DNA of 56,738 nucleotides from a virus. The translations under genes and the position numbers were made by a program. The number at the start of each line of letters is the position of its first letter. The stretch's first letter is position 1. Under the pieces are notes generated by a model. That model was not told the DNA's origin. It worked only from the letters and a program-made list of their open reading frames with translations, and did no database searches. Shown here piece by piece: positions 30,888 to 38,002 of the stretch. Location: IMG/VR virus record IMGVR_UViG_3300048912_000094, positions 1 to 56,738 of that record. One strand, given 5' to 3'.

Positions 30888-31097
30888 GTGAGTGAACCCA
30901 AAGAGTACCGTAAGTACAGCCGTAAGCTTCTCAACGAAAAGCCCAAGACCAAGACTTACATCTTCACCAGGGCTCTCGTCGAAACGGGCGTGGACTTCGG
31001 TGCACACTTTGTCAGAGGAGCTGGCGTCACCGCCGGAATGGTCTTCGTCATGAAGAGGGCGGGCTTCCTCGAAGCCATCAAGAACGCCAAGAAGTAA
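30888..31097 (+). CDS. Small hydrophobic protein
   Basis: A 69-aa protein starting VSEPKEYRKYSRKLLNEKPK and containing a moderately hydrophobic segment (GVDFGAHFVRGAGVTAGMVF). GTG 30888 follows AGGGATATCC. The frame is open upstream, but that part overlaps the lipoprotein gene and is not coding-like. The function is unknown. Confidence 0.6.
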   Translation: MSEPKEYRKYSRKLLNEKPKTKTYIFTRALVETGVDFGAHFVRGAGVTAGMVFVMKRAGFLEAIKNAKK

Positions 31098-31150
31098 ACC
31101 CCCACACAGTTCGTCGTTATCGTCGGCGATATTCACAAAGGAGCAGAACC

Positions 31151-31924
31151 ATGGCATTCGATCTGAGCGCGGTTATTCATCGCGCCGGAAAGGCCGCCGC
31201 TGAGAATTCGCCGGCGATACTGACCGCCTTCGCGGTGGCTGGGACTGTGGCGACGTCATATCTCATCGGTCGGGCGGGTTTCAAGTCCGGTTACGAAGTT
31301 CGTGGTATCGAGGAAGACCACCACGAGCGCATGTCCTCTCGTCAGATCTTCGACACGACCTGGCGGAACTACATCCCCGGTGCTGCCCTGGCAGCCATGA
31401 CCGTTGCGTCCATCGTCTCGGTCAAGCGAATCGGTGACCACCGTGCCGCTGCACTGGCGTTCGGCTACAGGTCGGCCGAGAAGGCCTTCCGCGAGTACCG
31501 CGAGAAGACGCTCTCCAAGGTCGGCAAGAACAAGGAACAGGCGATCCGTGACGAGATCGTCCAGGACCGTGCCGAGGCAGACCCGGTCGACAACAAGCAC
31601 ATCCACATCACCCATCACGGTGGTGGCGTTCTGTGCCAGGACCAGTGGACCGGTCGATATTTCACCAGTGACATGGAGACGATCCGGTCTGTGGTGAACG
31701 ACTTCAACGAACAGCTTCTCGGTGATGTCTTCAAGTCGGTGAACGAGTTCTACAGAATGATGGGACTCGACGCCGTCGAAGTCGGTGAGATGTTTGGCTG
31801 GACTCCGGACAACAAGATGCGAGTCACCTACATCTGGTCCGGCGACAAGCAGCGTGGAGACGAGTGCCTCCACATCAGTTTCGACGAGTGCCTTCCCATG
31901 GACAAGTACTCGTATCTGCATTGA
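31151..31924 (+). CDS. DUF6353-type membrane protein 1
   Basis: A 257-aa protein with two membrane segments (about 20-40 and 72-92), a helix YRSAEKAFREYREKTLSKVG then NKEQAIRDEIVQDRA, and a C-terminal soluble domain (IRSVVNDFNEQLLGDVFKSV, FYRMMGLDAVEVGEMFGW). The order matches the phage family I recall as DUF6353 and two further paralogues at 35.5-36.7 kb. The function is unknown; the helical-membrane plus soluble layout may tether something to the membrane. AAAGGAG precedes ATG 31151. Confidence 0.75.
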   Translation: MAFDLSAVIHRAGKAAAENSPAILTAFAVAGTVATSYLIGRAGFKSGYEVRGIEEDHHERMSSRQIFDTTWRNYIPGAALAAMTVASIVSVKRIGDHRAAALAFGYRSAEKAFREYREKTLSKVGKNKEQAIRDEIVQDRAEADPVDNKHIHITHHGGGVLCQDQWTGRYFTSDMETIRSVVNDFNEQLLGDVFKSVNEFYRMMGLDAVEVGEMFGWTPDNKMRVTYIWSGDKQRGDECLHISFDECLPMDKYSYLH

Positions 31925-31930
31925 AGAGCT

Positions 31931-31957
31931 GGCGCGAGTGAGTCATATTACCGCGCC
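31931..31957 (+). terminator. Hairpin after DUF6353 gene 1
   Basis: GGCGCG (31931-31936) pairs with CGCGCC (31952-31957) seven bases after the stop. No T-run follows, so terminator function is uncertain. Confidence 0.5.
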
Positions 31958-31980
31958 GCCCTCCGCTACTTCACATCTAG

Positions 31981-31999
31981 CCCGAACGACGTGTTCGGG
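31981..31999. repeat. Short inverted repeat before gene 32017
   Basis: CCCGAAC (31981-31987) and GTTCGGG (31993-31999) form a perfect 7-bp stem just upstream of the ribosome site GAAAGG of the next gene. It may be a regulatory hairpin or an operator. Confidence 0.5.
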
Positions 32000-32016
32000 A
32001 ACTGAAAGGCTTCACC

Positions 32017-32382
32017 ATGAGCGAGAAGAACATCACCGCTGACGACGTCGTCGCCGAGGCCAAGAACCAGGGTCTGATCAACGACGCGACCATCCCCGCC
32101 CAGGGCAACGAGAGCGGCCACAACGAGGACTCGAACGAGCAGCCGGAGCTGACGGTCATCGAGGGCGGCAAGAAGACCCTGAAGGACCGCCTCAAGTCCA
32201 CGATCAAGACGGTCAAGGACAACAAGAAGCCCATCCTGATCACCCTCGGCGTCATCGGTGCAGTGACCTTCACGGCCGTCAAGTTCGCCGCCAAGACCGT
32301 GGTGGAGGAGATCGTCGAGAACGCGGACGAGAACTCCGCCGAGGACGGAGAGGCCCCCGCCTCCGAGTCCGACGAGAGCTAG
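32017..32382 (+). CDS. Acidic single-span membrane protein
   Basis: A 121-aa protein: acidic N-terminus (MSEKNITADDVVAEAKNQGL), a basic helix (LKDRLKSTIKTVKDNKK), a membrane segment (about 72-92, PILITLGVIGAVTFTAVKFA) and an acidic tail. The layout is that of array protein O. The codons are very GC-ending, like the capsid gene, suggesting strong expression. The function is unknown. Confidence 0.72.
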   Translation: MSEKNITADDVVAEAKNQGLINDATIPAQGNESGHNEDSNEQPELTVIEGGKKTLKDRLKSTIKTVKDNKKPILITLGVIGAVTFTAVKFAAKTVVEEIVENADENSAEDGEAPASESDES

Positions 32383-32421
32383 AAGCTCTACCCCCACTAG
32401 CATCAACAGAAAGATATTCGC

Positions 32422-33015
32422 ATGTTCCCTCGTACCATAACTTGGAAGGACCCCTTCACTCAGAAGGAAGTCTCTCGCGAATTCTGGTTCGGCATCACTC
32501 CTGCGGAGATCGCGGAGATGAAGCTTGCTCACCGCAAGGATCTCTCGGAGTATCTCGACGCGATCATCGAGGCTCAGGACAACCGAGAGCTCATCCTGCT
32601 CTACAAGGCGCTGATCGAGGAGGGTGTGGGTGTCCGAGAGGAAGCACGTTTCCTCAAGGCTCGCGACTACCCGGACGTCCACAAGGATTTCTTCGCGACC
32701 GGCGCCTACAACCAGCTCTTCGTAGACCTCCTGCAGTCCGGGGATCAGGGCGTCAAGTTCCTGACGGATATGTTCCCGATGGAGTTCATCCACGAGTGGG
32801 AGGCGAAGCATCAGAAGTCCTACACGGACGCTGAGCTGCTCGAGCTTCCCGAGCCGGAGTTCCGCGAGATCGCCGGTGACTGGAAGGACATGGACCCTCA
32901 CATGCATGGGATCGCCATGCGTCGGCAGGAGCTGCGTCGGAACGAGCCGAGTCACGGTCCTCGCAACAAGAAGCCGAAGTACAAGGGCAAGCCCGGCGCG
33001 AAGAAGTCGGCGTAG
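32422..33015 (+). CDS. Phage protein resembling a tail-chaperone-like family
   Basis: A 197-aa protein: WKDPFTQKEVSREFWFGITP and AEIAEMKLAHRKDLSEYLDA at the start, then GVGVREEARFLKARDYPDVH and FFATGAYNQLFVDLLQSGDQ. It closes with a basic tail. I recall this pattern (DPF...F.F..t..E, AY..LF.EL) from a widespread Gram-positive phage family next to structural genes, often thought to be a tail chaperone. Here it stands far from the tail module, so the role is open. ATG 32422 follows AAAGATATTCGC. Confidence 0.6.
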   Translation: MFPRTITWKDPFTQKEVSREFWFGITPAEIAEMKLAHRKDLSEYLDAIIEAQDNRELILLYKALIEEGVGVREEARFLKARDYPDVHKDFFATGAYNQLFVDLLQSGDQGVKFLTDMFPMEFIHEWEAKHQKSYTDAELLELPEPEFREIAGDWKDMDPHMHGIAMRRQELRRNEPSHGPRNKKPKYKGKPGAKKSA

Positions 33016-33019
33016 AGTC

Positions 33020-33106
33020 ATGCTCAAGCGCGTCGACTGGCTTTACGTCTGTACCGGTATTGTGGGAATCGACCTGACGATCCATATCTGGTCGTTCTTC
33101 CACTAG
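33020..33106 (+). CDS. Tiny membrane peptide
   Basis: A 28-aa peptide, MLKRVDWLYVCTGIVGIDLT followed by IHIWSFFH, hydrophobic along its length. ATG 33020 is four bases after the previous stop. Size and composition suggest a membrane microprotein; support is only composition and tight spacing. Confidence 0.5.
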   Translation: MLKRVDWLYVCTGIVGIDLTIHIWSFFH

Positions 33107-33110
33107 AAAC

Positions 33111-33215
33111 ATGATGAATGGGGAATCAGCAAGTGGCCACGTAGGGGTCTCACCCGCGGCCATGATCCGGATGCTGATTTCAAACGACAGCCGAGACCCC
33201 GGACTCTCCAAGTAG
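33111..33215 (+). CDS. Possible 34-aa peptide overlapping the hairpin RNA
   Basis: An open frame from ATG 33111 to TAG 33213-33215 encodes MMNGESASGHVGVSPAAMIR plus 14 residues. No ribosome site is evident upstream. The same bases form the anti-leader hairpin. Coding or structural RNA, or both, remain possible; I favour RNA. Confidence 0.3.
   Translation: MMNGESASGHVGVSPAAMIRMLISNDSRDPGLSK
33124..33200 (+). ncRNA. Candidate anti-leader small RNA
   Basis: A perfect stem AATCAGCA (33124-33131) with TGCTGATT (33172-33179) and an inner stem TGGCC (33134-33138) with GGCCA (33158-33162) enclose a 19-base loop. In the loop lies CGTAGGGGTCTCA (33140-33152), the exact complement of TGAGACCCCTACG, the leader shared by the array transcripts. 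Downstream GAGACCCC (33193-33200) can pair with GGGGTCTC in the loop and would mask it. I see no promoter of its own; it may be processed from the longer transcript. It is an inference from complementarity and fold. Confidence 0.5.
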
Positions 33216-33275
33216 GGAGGACGGGTAGGACATGTGCCCCACTCATCGCTTTATCGATATCCAGGAGCCAGTAAA

Positions 33276-33488
33276 ATGAAGCTGAGTGTTCGATGTGCTG
33301 ACGGACCCTACGTAGGCCAATCGTTCCTTACATCGATACCTCAGGGTATCCACCATGAGCCAGGATTCTCCGCTTGGAAAATCGGACCCCTGATGTGGAT
33401 CAACCACGGTGTCGACAAGCACTGCTACCAACTCGTTTCGAACGGTTGGTATCGGGACTGGCGATTGGTATATCGAGACACGTTCTAG
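33276..33488 (+). CDS. Hypothetical protein
   Basis: A 70-aa, probably beta-rich protein: MKLSVRCADGPYVGQSFLTS, then AWKIGPLMWINHGVDKHCYQ and a Trp/Tyr-rich end. CCAGGAG stands ten bases before ATG 33276. No family is recognised. Confidence 0.65.
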   Translation: MKLSVRCADGPYVGQSFLTSIPQGIHHEPGFSAWKIGPLMWINHGVDKHCYQLVSNGWYRDWRLVYRDTF

Positions 33489-33499
33489 AGAGGAAACTC

Positions 33500-33622
33500 G
33501 TGAAGCAGTTCACATCGCCCAAAGGATTATTACGGGCTGCACGGACGGCGACGGTCATATCCGCGTTCGTTTTGTGGACATATGTCTGCATTCTGAACAT
33601 CGCCAACTCGCTCAACCAGTAG
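33500..33622 (+). CDS. Tiny membrane protein
   Basis: A 40-aa protein with a basic start (VKQFTSPKGLLRAARTATVI) and a membrane segment (about 16-36, ATVISAFVLWTYVCILNIAN). GTG 33500 follows AGAGAGGA. It is immediately upstream of the secreted hydrolase gene and may be co-translated with it. Confidence 0.6.
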   Translation: MKQFTSPKGLLRAARTATVISAFVLWTYVCILNIANSLNQ

Positions 33623-33652
33623 CTGAAACCCTTCCAAGGATTGGACAGCACC

Positions 33653-34132
33653 ATGAAGAGCTCCACGAAGTTCGTCGTCATATCCGCTCTGATGATCGCG
33701 TCTTTCTTCGCGACGACACCGGATGCTGACGCTGCAACAACGCTCCGAGCACAGGCCATGGCCAGCGCCAACACCCAGAAGGGTGCGAAGTACGTCTGGG
33801 GGAACGAGGGTGGATATTCTCGAGGTTACGACTGCTCGGGTCTGATCTACTGGTCCTACAGGCAGCACGGTAAGACTCTCCCTCGTGTCGCGAAGGATCA
33901 GTACAACCACTCGCAGCACATCAGCGCCTCCAACCGCAAGCCCGGTGACTTGATATTCATCAAGGACAGCAGCGGTTACGTCTACCACGTCGGGATATTC
34001 ACCGGCGTTCGGAACGGCAAGGGCTACATGCTCAACGCGAATTACGGACGGACAACCGCTCATATCGTGGGCGAGTGGCCGATCACGAATTACACCGATG
34101 GATCGCCCTACGCCGTCTACGGACGGTACTGA
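33653..34132 (+). CDS. Secreted NlpC/P60-family cell-wall hydrolase
   Basis: A 159-aa exported peptidase. A signal peptide (KSSTKFVVISALMIASFFAT) ends near ADA-ATT (about residue 27). The mature NlpC/P60 domain has GAKYVWGNEGG, RGYDCSGLIYWSY with catalytic C61, KPGDLIFIKD and YHVGIFTG with H112. It would cut peptide bridges of peptidoglycan from outside the membrane. Unlike the endolysin it needs no holin, and it sits in the accessory region, so it may act early on the host wall, at exclusion, or come from the host genome. I chose ATG 33653, with AAGGATTGGA upstream. Confidence 0.85.
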   Translation: MKSSTKFVVISALMIASFFATTPDADAATTLRAQAMASANTQKGAKYVWGNEGGYSRGYDCSGLIYWSYRQHGKTLPRVAKDQYNHSQHISASNRKPGDLIFIKDSSGYVYHVGIFTGVRNGKGYMLNANYGRTTAHIVGEWPITNYTDGSPYAVYGRY

Positions 34133-34134
34133 CC

Positions 34135-34178
34135 TCGCATATTTTACAGGGCCTATAAAGAGACCCCTACGTTTTGGA
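34135..34178 (+). promoter_or_regulatory. Array promoter-leader block P11
   Basis: TCGCA 34135-34139, TTTTACAGGGCC, -10 variant TATAAA at 34154-34159, leader AGAGACCCCTACG then TTTTGGAG. It serves ATG 34187. It is isolated 4.7 kb from the other ten. Confidence 0.82.
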
Positions 34179-34186
34179 GCCCCACC

Positions 34187-34339
34187 ATGGACCCTAAGCA
34201 CGTCAAGTTTATCGTCAAAGGTCTGATTGGCATCTGCTTCTCGTTCGCGCTTGGTAACATCTACAAGCTCGGCAAGGAAGTGGACCAGCACATCGACGAC
34301 TACATCGACGCGAAGCCCCCGGCCAAGAAGGCCAGCTAA
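34187..34339 (+). CDS. Array small membrane protein P
   Basis: A 50-aa protein: basic start, a membrane segment (about 7-24, FIVKGLIGICFSFALGNI), an amphipathic acidic helix and a Pro/Lys/Ala end. It lies alone between promoter P11 and its terminator, like the cassettes further left. Confidence 0.7.
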   Translation: MDPKHVKFIVKGLIGICFSFALGNIYKLGKEVDQHIDDYIDAKPPAKKAS

Positions 34340-34351
34340 CCGTAAACCACT

Positions 34352-34385
34352 CAACCCCTTACCCCCACAAGGGGTTTGGGTTTCG
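34352..34385 (+). terminator. Array terminator (CCCC-ACAA-GGGG type)
   Basis: CAACCCCTTA-CCCCC-ACAA-GGGG-TTTGGGTTT hairpin, the last copy of the array terminator. Confidence 0.8.
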
Positions 34386-34401
34386 CGAATCGAGGATATT
34401 C

Positions 34402-35139
34402 GTGACTGACTTTCCCGGCAACACCTTCAAGGACGACTCGACTCCCAAGACACCCGAGGAGGAACCGAAGTCTGGACCTGAGAAGGTAGAGAAGCCGGTA
34501 CTCCAGGGCAGGGCAACGATAAAGCGGAAGGGTCTCTGGTCCCGGACCAAGGACCTGTTCGCCGAAGACGGTGTCAGCTTCGGTACCCAGCTCCTCGAGG
34601 GCATCGTAGTCCCCATGATCAAGGACATGGCCCTTCAGCTCATCCAGACGATGGGTAATAGCCTCTATGGATCGGCAGAGCGTGCCATCCACAGGGGCGA
34701 CTCCGGTCTGCACGACATGCGTGGTACATACCAGGTGCGCGGTCCCATCGGTAACCATCACAGCTACAACGGTTACCACGCTTCGGCAAAGCCGCCCATC
34801 GGCTCTCGAACCAACCCCATCGTGGCCCAGCCGTATGGTCAGCAGCCCGCATACTACAAGCCTCAGCCCATGGCAATGCGCCGTACTTCGAACCGGCTCG
34901 TTGACGTTTTCTTCGAGTACCGGAGTGATGCGTCCAAGGCGAAGGCGTATATCGAGGGTGTGATCGAGGAACAGGGCTTCTGCACGGTCGCCCAGTACTA
35001 CGAGATCGCGAACTACCCGATCGATCACACTGATAACAACTGGGGATGGGCCGATATCGATCGTGCCTATGTCCAGCAGTCCGGACGAGACGGGTTCATC
35101 CTGAATCTTCCGGACCCGGAGCCCATCCAAGTGCGATAG
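34402..35139 (+). CDS. Conserved phage protein of unknown function
   Basis: A 245-aa protein. A charged N-terminus leads to LFAEDGVSFGTQLLEGIVVP followed by MIKDMALQLIQTMGNSLYG (a hydrophobic helix about 65-90), a Gly/His/Tyr/Pro-rich middle, and a C-terminal domain (LVDVFFEYRSDASKAKAYIE to GWADIDRAYVQQSGRDGFIL). I recall homologues in other Gram-positive phages next to DUF6353 genes, without known function. GTG 34402 follows GAGGATATTC. Confidence 0.7.
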   Translation: MTDFPGNTFKDDSTPKTPEEEPKSGPEKVEKPVLQGRATIKRKGLWSRTKDLFAEDGVSFGTQLLEGIVVPMIKDMALQLIQTMGNSLYGSAERAIHRGDSGLHDMRGTYQVRGPIGNHHSYNGYHASAKPPIGSRTNPIVAQPYGQQPAYYKPQPMAMRRTSNRLVDVFFEYRSDASKAKAYIEGVIEEQGFCTVAQYYEIANYPIDHTDNNWGWADIDRAYVQQSGRDGFILNLPDPEPIQVR

Positions 35140-35150
35140 GTGGACGAAAG

Positions 35151-35288
35151 ATGTCCGGTATATCTACCAGGGAGCTGGTCAAGAAGGCATATCCGAATTC
35201 GATCAAGTGGTCTAAAAAGGTCGACAACATGACGGATGGGCAGGTGACTGCCATATTCTTCCGTCTCAGAAAGGAAGGGAAGATCTAG
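35151..35288 (+). CDS. Small conserved phage protein
   Basis: A 45-aa protein: STRELVKKAYPNSIKWSKKV then DNMTDGQVTAIFFRLRKEGK. This short pattern (V-x-x-AYP...W-x-KKV...M-x-D-x-QV-x-A-x-x-x-RL) recurs in Gram-positive phages as a stand-alone peptide. The function is unknown. It abuts the next start (TAGTG). Confidence 0.65.
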   Translation: MSGISTRELVKKAYPNSIKWSKKVDNMTDGQVTAIFFRLRKEGKI

Positions 35289-35470
35289 TGAAGGTCACTC
35301 TCGCGTTCATCGCCGGGGCCATCGTAGGACGACGTGTTCTGGTCACGATCGACTCCAAGGTGCGGGTCACCGACAGGATCCGCAAGAGGGTCGGAGACAA
35401 GCTCGCGAACATCGCCTACGACTTCGCAGACCGCATGGCCGGTGGCGGTCGTGAGAAGGAGAACGGCTGA
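35288..35470 (+). CDS. Small hypothetical protein
   Basis: A 60-aa protein: a weak N-terminal hydrophobic segment (VTLAFIAGAIVGRRVLVTID) and a basic helical remainder. GTG 35288 follows AAAGGAAGGGA. Its TGATGG stop overlaps the next ATG. Confidence 0.6.
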   Translation: MKVTLAFIAGAIVGRRVLVTIDSKVRVTDRIRKRVGDKLANIAYDFADRMAGGGREKENG

Positions 35471-35805
35471 TGGACACGGGACAGTTCGACCGCGTATTCG
35501 ACCAGAAGAATGTTTACTGGACGGATATGCCTGTGGCCAACCGGTGCTTCTTCGATGCGGTGCATAGGCATGCGAAAGATCTGCTCCGTCTCCAAGGCTT
35601 TCTTCTTCTGAATGACGTCTACAAGCTCCTCGGACTCGAAGTCACAGACGAAGACTCCAGGGTCGGATGGACCAGCAACACTGACGTCGAGTTCTACAGT
35701 CCCGAAGACGTACACAGCGGAGAGCCTTTTACGCTCCGTTTCAACGTCAACTCCACCAACGTAACCCCCACCCCTCTCAACATCGCTACACAGGAGAACC
35801 ACTGA
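35470..35805 (+). CDS. DUF6353 C-terminal domain paralogue
   Basis: A 111-aa protein matching the C-terminal half of the next gene: FFDAVHRHAKDLLRLQGFLL and NDVYKLLGLEVTDEDSRVGW correspond to VVSHFNDVLRLRGYVF and NEVYEHLGYERTEAGQMVGW there. It lacks the membrane part. Probably a duplicated, membrane-free version. The function is unknown. Confidence 0.72.
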   Translation: MDTGQFDRVFDQKNVYWTDMPVANRCFFDAVHRHAKDLLRLQGFLLLNDVYKLLGLEVTDEDSRVGWTSNTDVEFYSPEDVHSGEPFTLRFNVNSTNVTPTPLNIATQENH

Positions 35806-35807
35806 CC

Positions 35808-36719
35808 ATGAGCTTCAAGGAAGTAACCGAAGCAGCATCTAGGACTGTAGCGAAGCAGGTCTTCGCTCTCCGGGAACATTCCCCGGGCATCCTTCTCGTC
35901 GTCGGCGCCGCGGGCATGGTCGGTAGCACCATCCTGGCCTGCCGGGCTACGCTGAAGATGAACGAGGTTCTGTCCGAGGCCGAGCAAGAAGTCGAGGAGA
36001 TCGAGAAGGACTCCAAGACCGAAGCTACGGCGACCAAGGCAAAGAAGAACGCCAAGCTCCAGACCGCGATCAAGATCGTCCGTCACTACGGACCCGCGGT
36101 TATTCTCGGAGCGGCTTCTTTGGCTGCCATCACCGGCTCTCACGTGATCCTGAAGAACCGGAACACGGGTCTGATCGCGGCATACACCATCCTTGACGGG
36201 ATGCACAAGAAGTACCGCGCGAACGTCGTCGCCGATCAGGGCGAGGAGAAGGATCGCGAGTACATGTTCGGACCAATCGTCGAGAAGGAGGTGGTCGATC
36301 CTGAGACGGGTCTCGTCGAGACTGCTCGAGGCCTTGACGCGAATGCGATCAAGGAGGATGAGTACTCGGGGTATCACCGAATGTTCGACAAGTACAACGT
36401 GAACTGGGAGCCGGACTACAGGCAGAACCGGTTCTGGCTTCGCGAGGTAGTGAGTCACTTCAACGACGTTCTCCGTCTTCGCGGCTACGTGTTCCTGAAC
36501 GAGGTCTACGAGCACCTGGGCTACGAGCGCACCGAAGCCGGTCAGATGGTCGGTTGGATCCGAGGCGCTGAGCAGACGGGTGATGGGAACGGCTACATCA
36601 GCTTCGGTCTGGAGCGCAACACCGACAACGCCGTCGCATTCATCAACGGCACCCGGCACGACGTGATCCTCGACTTCAACGTCGACGGTGTCATTCTCGG
36701 CAAGTTCAAGAGGATGTGA
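35808..36719 (+). CDS. DUF6353-type membrane protein 2
   Basis: A 303-aa protein. Membrane segments at about 27-47 (GILLVVGAAGMVGSTILACR) and 100-120 (AVILGAASLAAITGSHVILK) flank a charged helix (VLSEAEQEVEEIEKDSKTEA). The C-terminal domain (about 200-303) aligns with the gene just upstream and less closely with 31151-31924. GGAGAACC precedes ATG 35808. The ending overlaps the next start. Confidence 0.78.
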   Translation: MSFKEVTEAASRTVAKQVFALREHSPGILLVVGAAGMVGSTILACRATLKMNEVLSEAEQEVEEIEKDSKTEATATKAKKNAKLQTAIKIVRHYGPAVILGAASLAAITGSHVILKNRNTGLIAAYTILDGMHKKYRANVVADQGEEKDREYMFGPIVEKEVVDPETGLVETARGLDANAIKEDEYSGYHRMFDKYNVNWEPDYRQNRFWLREVVSHFNDVLRLRGYVFLNEVYEHLGYERTEAGQMVGWIRGAEQTGDGNGYISFGLERNTDNAVAFINGTRHDVILDFNVDGVILGKFKRM

Positions 36720-37444
36720 TCGATGTGAAGCTGTTCCTGCTGGGGGCCGTAGGCGGAGCTGTTGTCGGATATTTGATCGGCAACAGTCGTCTCGAGAAGG
36801 AGTACGAGAACCGCTACAACGAGGCCGTAGAGACCGCTCGGGATTTCTACGACCGGAAGTACAACCCCGAGAAGTACGCCGCGAAGGAATCCTTCCGAGA
36901 ATCTGTCACGGTGGAGAGCGAGCCCAAGGCAGATCTCGAAGGGATCGACGAGGAGGATATTCCGGAGCCCACCACGGCTGCGGTACCGCTCGTCACCAAG
37001 GCCCGTGAAGCTCTGACGGACTACCGGGGCATGTACCAGGGTCCTTCTGTTCTCGAGCGGGAGAAGGCTGCGGCGCATGAGGTTATTCCCGATCCTCGTC
37101 CGATGCCTCAGGTCTCCGAAGAGCCGAAGGGGAATGGTCCTACGATCATTTCCGCGGAGGAATTCCACGAGAACGGAAGCGGCTTCAAGCAGATCCAGCT
37201 CACGTACTATCACGGTGATGATGTCGTAGCGAACGCTGCGGACAACGCCATCGAGGAGACCAACCGTCGGTTCATGTTCGGGGACGATGTTCTCGAGCTG
37301 CTGAGGGAAGGTCTTCCGCCTGGCGAGGACACGCTGTACGTGAGGTCTCCGCATATTCTGGGTGGATCCGAGTACGAGGTCTACTGGGAGCCGGGGTCCT
37401 ACTCCGAACTGGTGGGACCGTTCAAGGCCGGATCGGCCAAGTGA
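36716..37444 (+). CDS. Membrane-anchored conserved phage protein
   Basis: A 242-aa protein with an N-terminal membrane segment (LFLLGAVGGAVVGYLIGNSR), a coiled charged region with Tyr (YENRYNEAVETARDFYDRKY) and a C-terminal domain (IQLTYYHGDDVVANAADNAI to DTLYVRSPHILGGSEYEVYW). I recall this C-terminal pattern in phages beside DUF6353. GTG 36716 overlaps the upstream stop; GTG 36725 is an alternative. Confidence 0.72.
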   Translation: MIDVKLFLLGAVGGAVVGYLIGNSRLEKEYENRYNEAVETARDFYDRKYNPEKYAAKESFRESVTVESEPKADLEGIDEEDIPEPTTAAVPLVTKAREALTDYRGMYQGPSVLEREKAAAHEVIPDPRPMPQVSEEPKGNGPTIISAEEFHENGSGFKQIQLTYYHGDDVVANAADNAIEETNRRFMFGDDVLELLREGLPPGEDTLYVRSPHILGGSEYEVYWEPGSYSELVGPFKAGSAK

Positions 37445-37450
37445 TGTGAC

Positions 37451-37993
37451 ATGACCGGTGTACCTCTGAATGAGCTATATTTCGAATGGCTCTATTCAAA
37501 GGTCGCCGACCCAGGTTTTGAGGAAGGGGGCCTGACGCATTGGCAATTGCTGAGGGCCCTCTTCGAGACCGAGTTTGTATCGGTTGCCGGAAGAGATGAA
37601 GACAGGGCGATGGACGGTAAGGAACTCCGTATCGAGTTTGTTGCCGAAAAGAACCTTCGGGGTGTACCGGAAGAGTGGATCAAATTCGGTTGCTCCATGC
37701 TGGAAATGATGGTGGCCCTGGCATGTCGGCTGGAATTCTTGGCTGACTGCACGGTCCATTATTGGTTCTGGAATCATCTAGTGGAGAATCTGGGTCTGCG
37801 ACATTTCACCGACGAGTTCGAATTGCCTTTGGAAGATGTCGACTCGGCTACCACCCGAGTTATTTTCCGGAACTACGGACCTGACGGTGTAGGTGGGTTC
37901 TTCCCGCTTCGATACCCATATCGGGATCAAAGCGAGTTGGAACTTTGGGGGCAACTTAGCGATTATCTCGAAGAGATACGAAGGATAGGATAA
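37451..37993 (+). CDS. Conserved phage hypothetical protein
   Basis: A 180-aa protein of a widespread phage family: ELYFEWLYSKV, EFVSVAGRDEDRAMDGKELR, GCSMLEMMVALACRLE, VHYWFWNHLVENLGLRHFTD, and GFFPLRYPYRDQSELELWGQ. The conservation of CSxLEMMVALAxR and DQxExE is what I recall from many Gram-positive phages, always without known function, near replication genes. Confidence 0.75.
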   Translation: MTGVPLNELYFEWLYSKVADPGFEEGGLTHWQLLRALFETEFVSVAGRDEDRAMDGKELRIEFVAEKNLRGVPEEWIKFGCSMLEMMVALACRLEFLADCTVHYWFWNHLVENLGLRHFTDEFELPLEDVDSATTRVIFRNYGPDGVGGFFPLRYPYRDQSELELWGQLSDYLEEIRRIG

Positions 37994-38002
37994 GGAGGGT
38001 TG

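Noticed and set aside
33120-33165. A reverse-strand array promoter
   Set aside because: The minus strand carries the GAGACCCCTACG leader but no TATAAT upstream and no gene downstream in that direction.
25008-34385. Regularly spaced repeats as a CRISPR array
   Set aside because: Spacing is 250-500 bases with genes between, the repeats contain TATAAT and ribosome sites, and no spacer-sized units or cas genes exist. The Cas4-like gene is a phage exonuclease.
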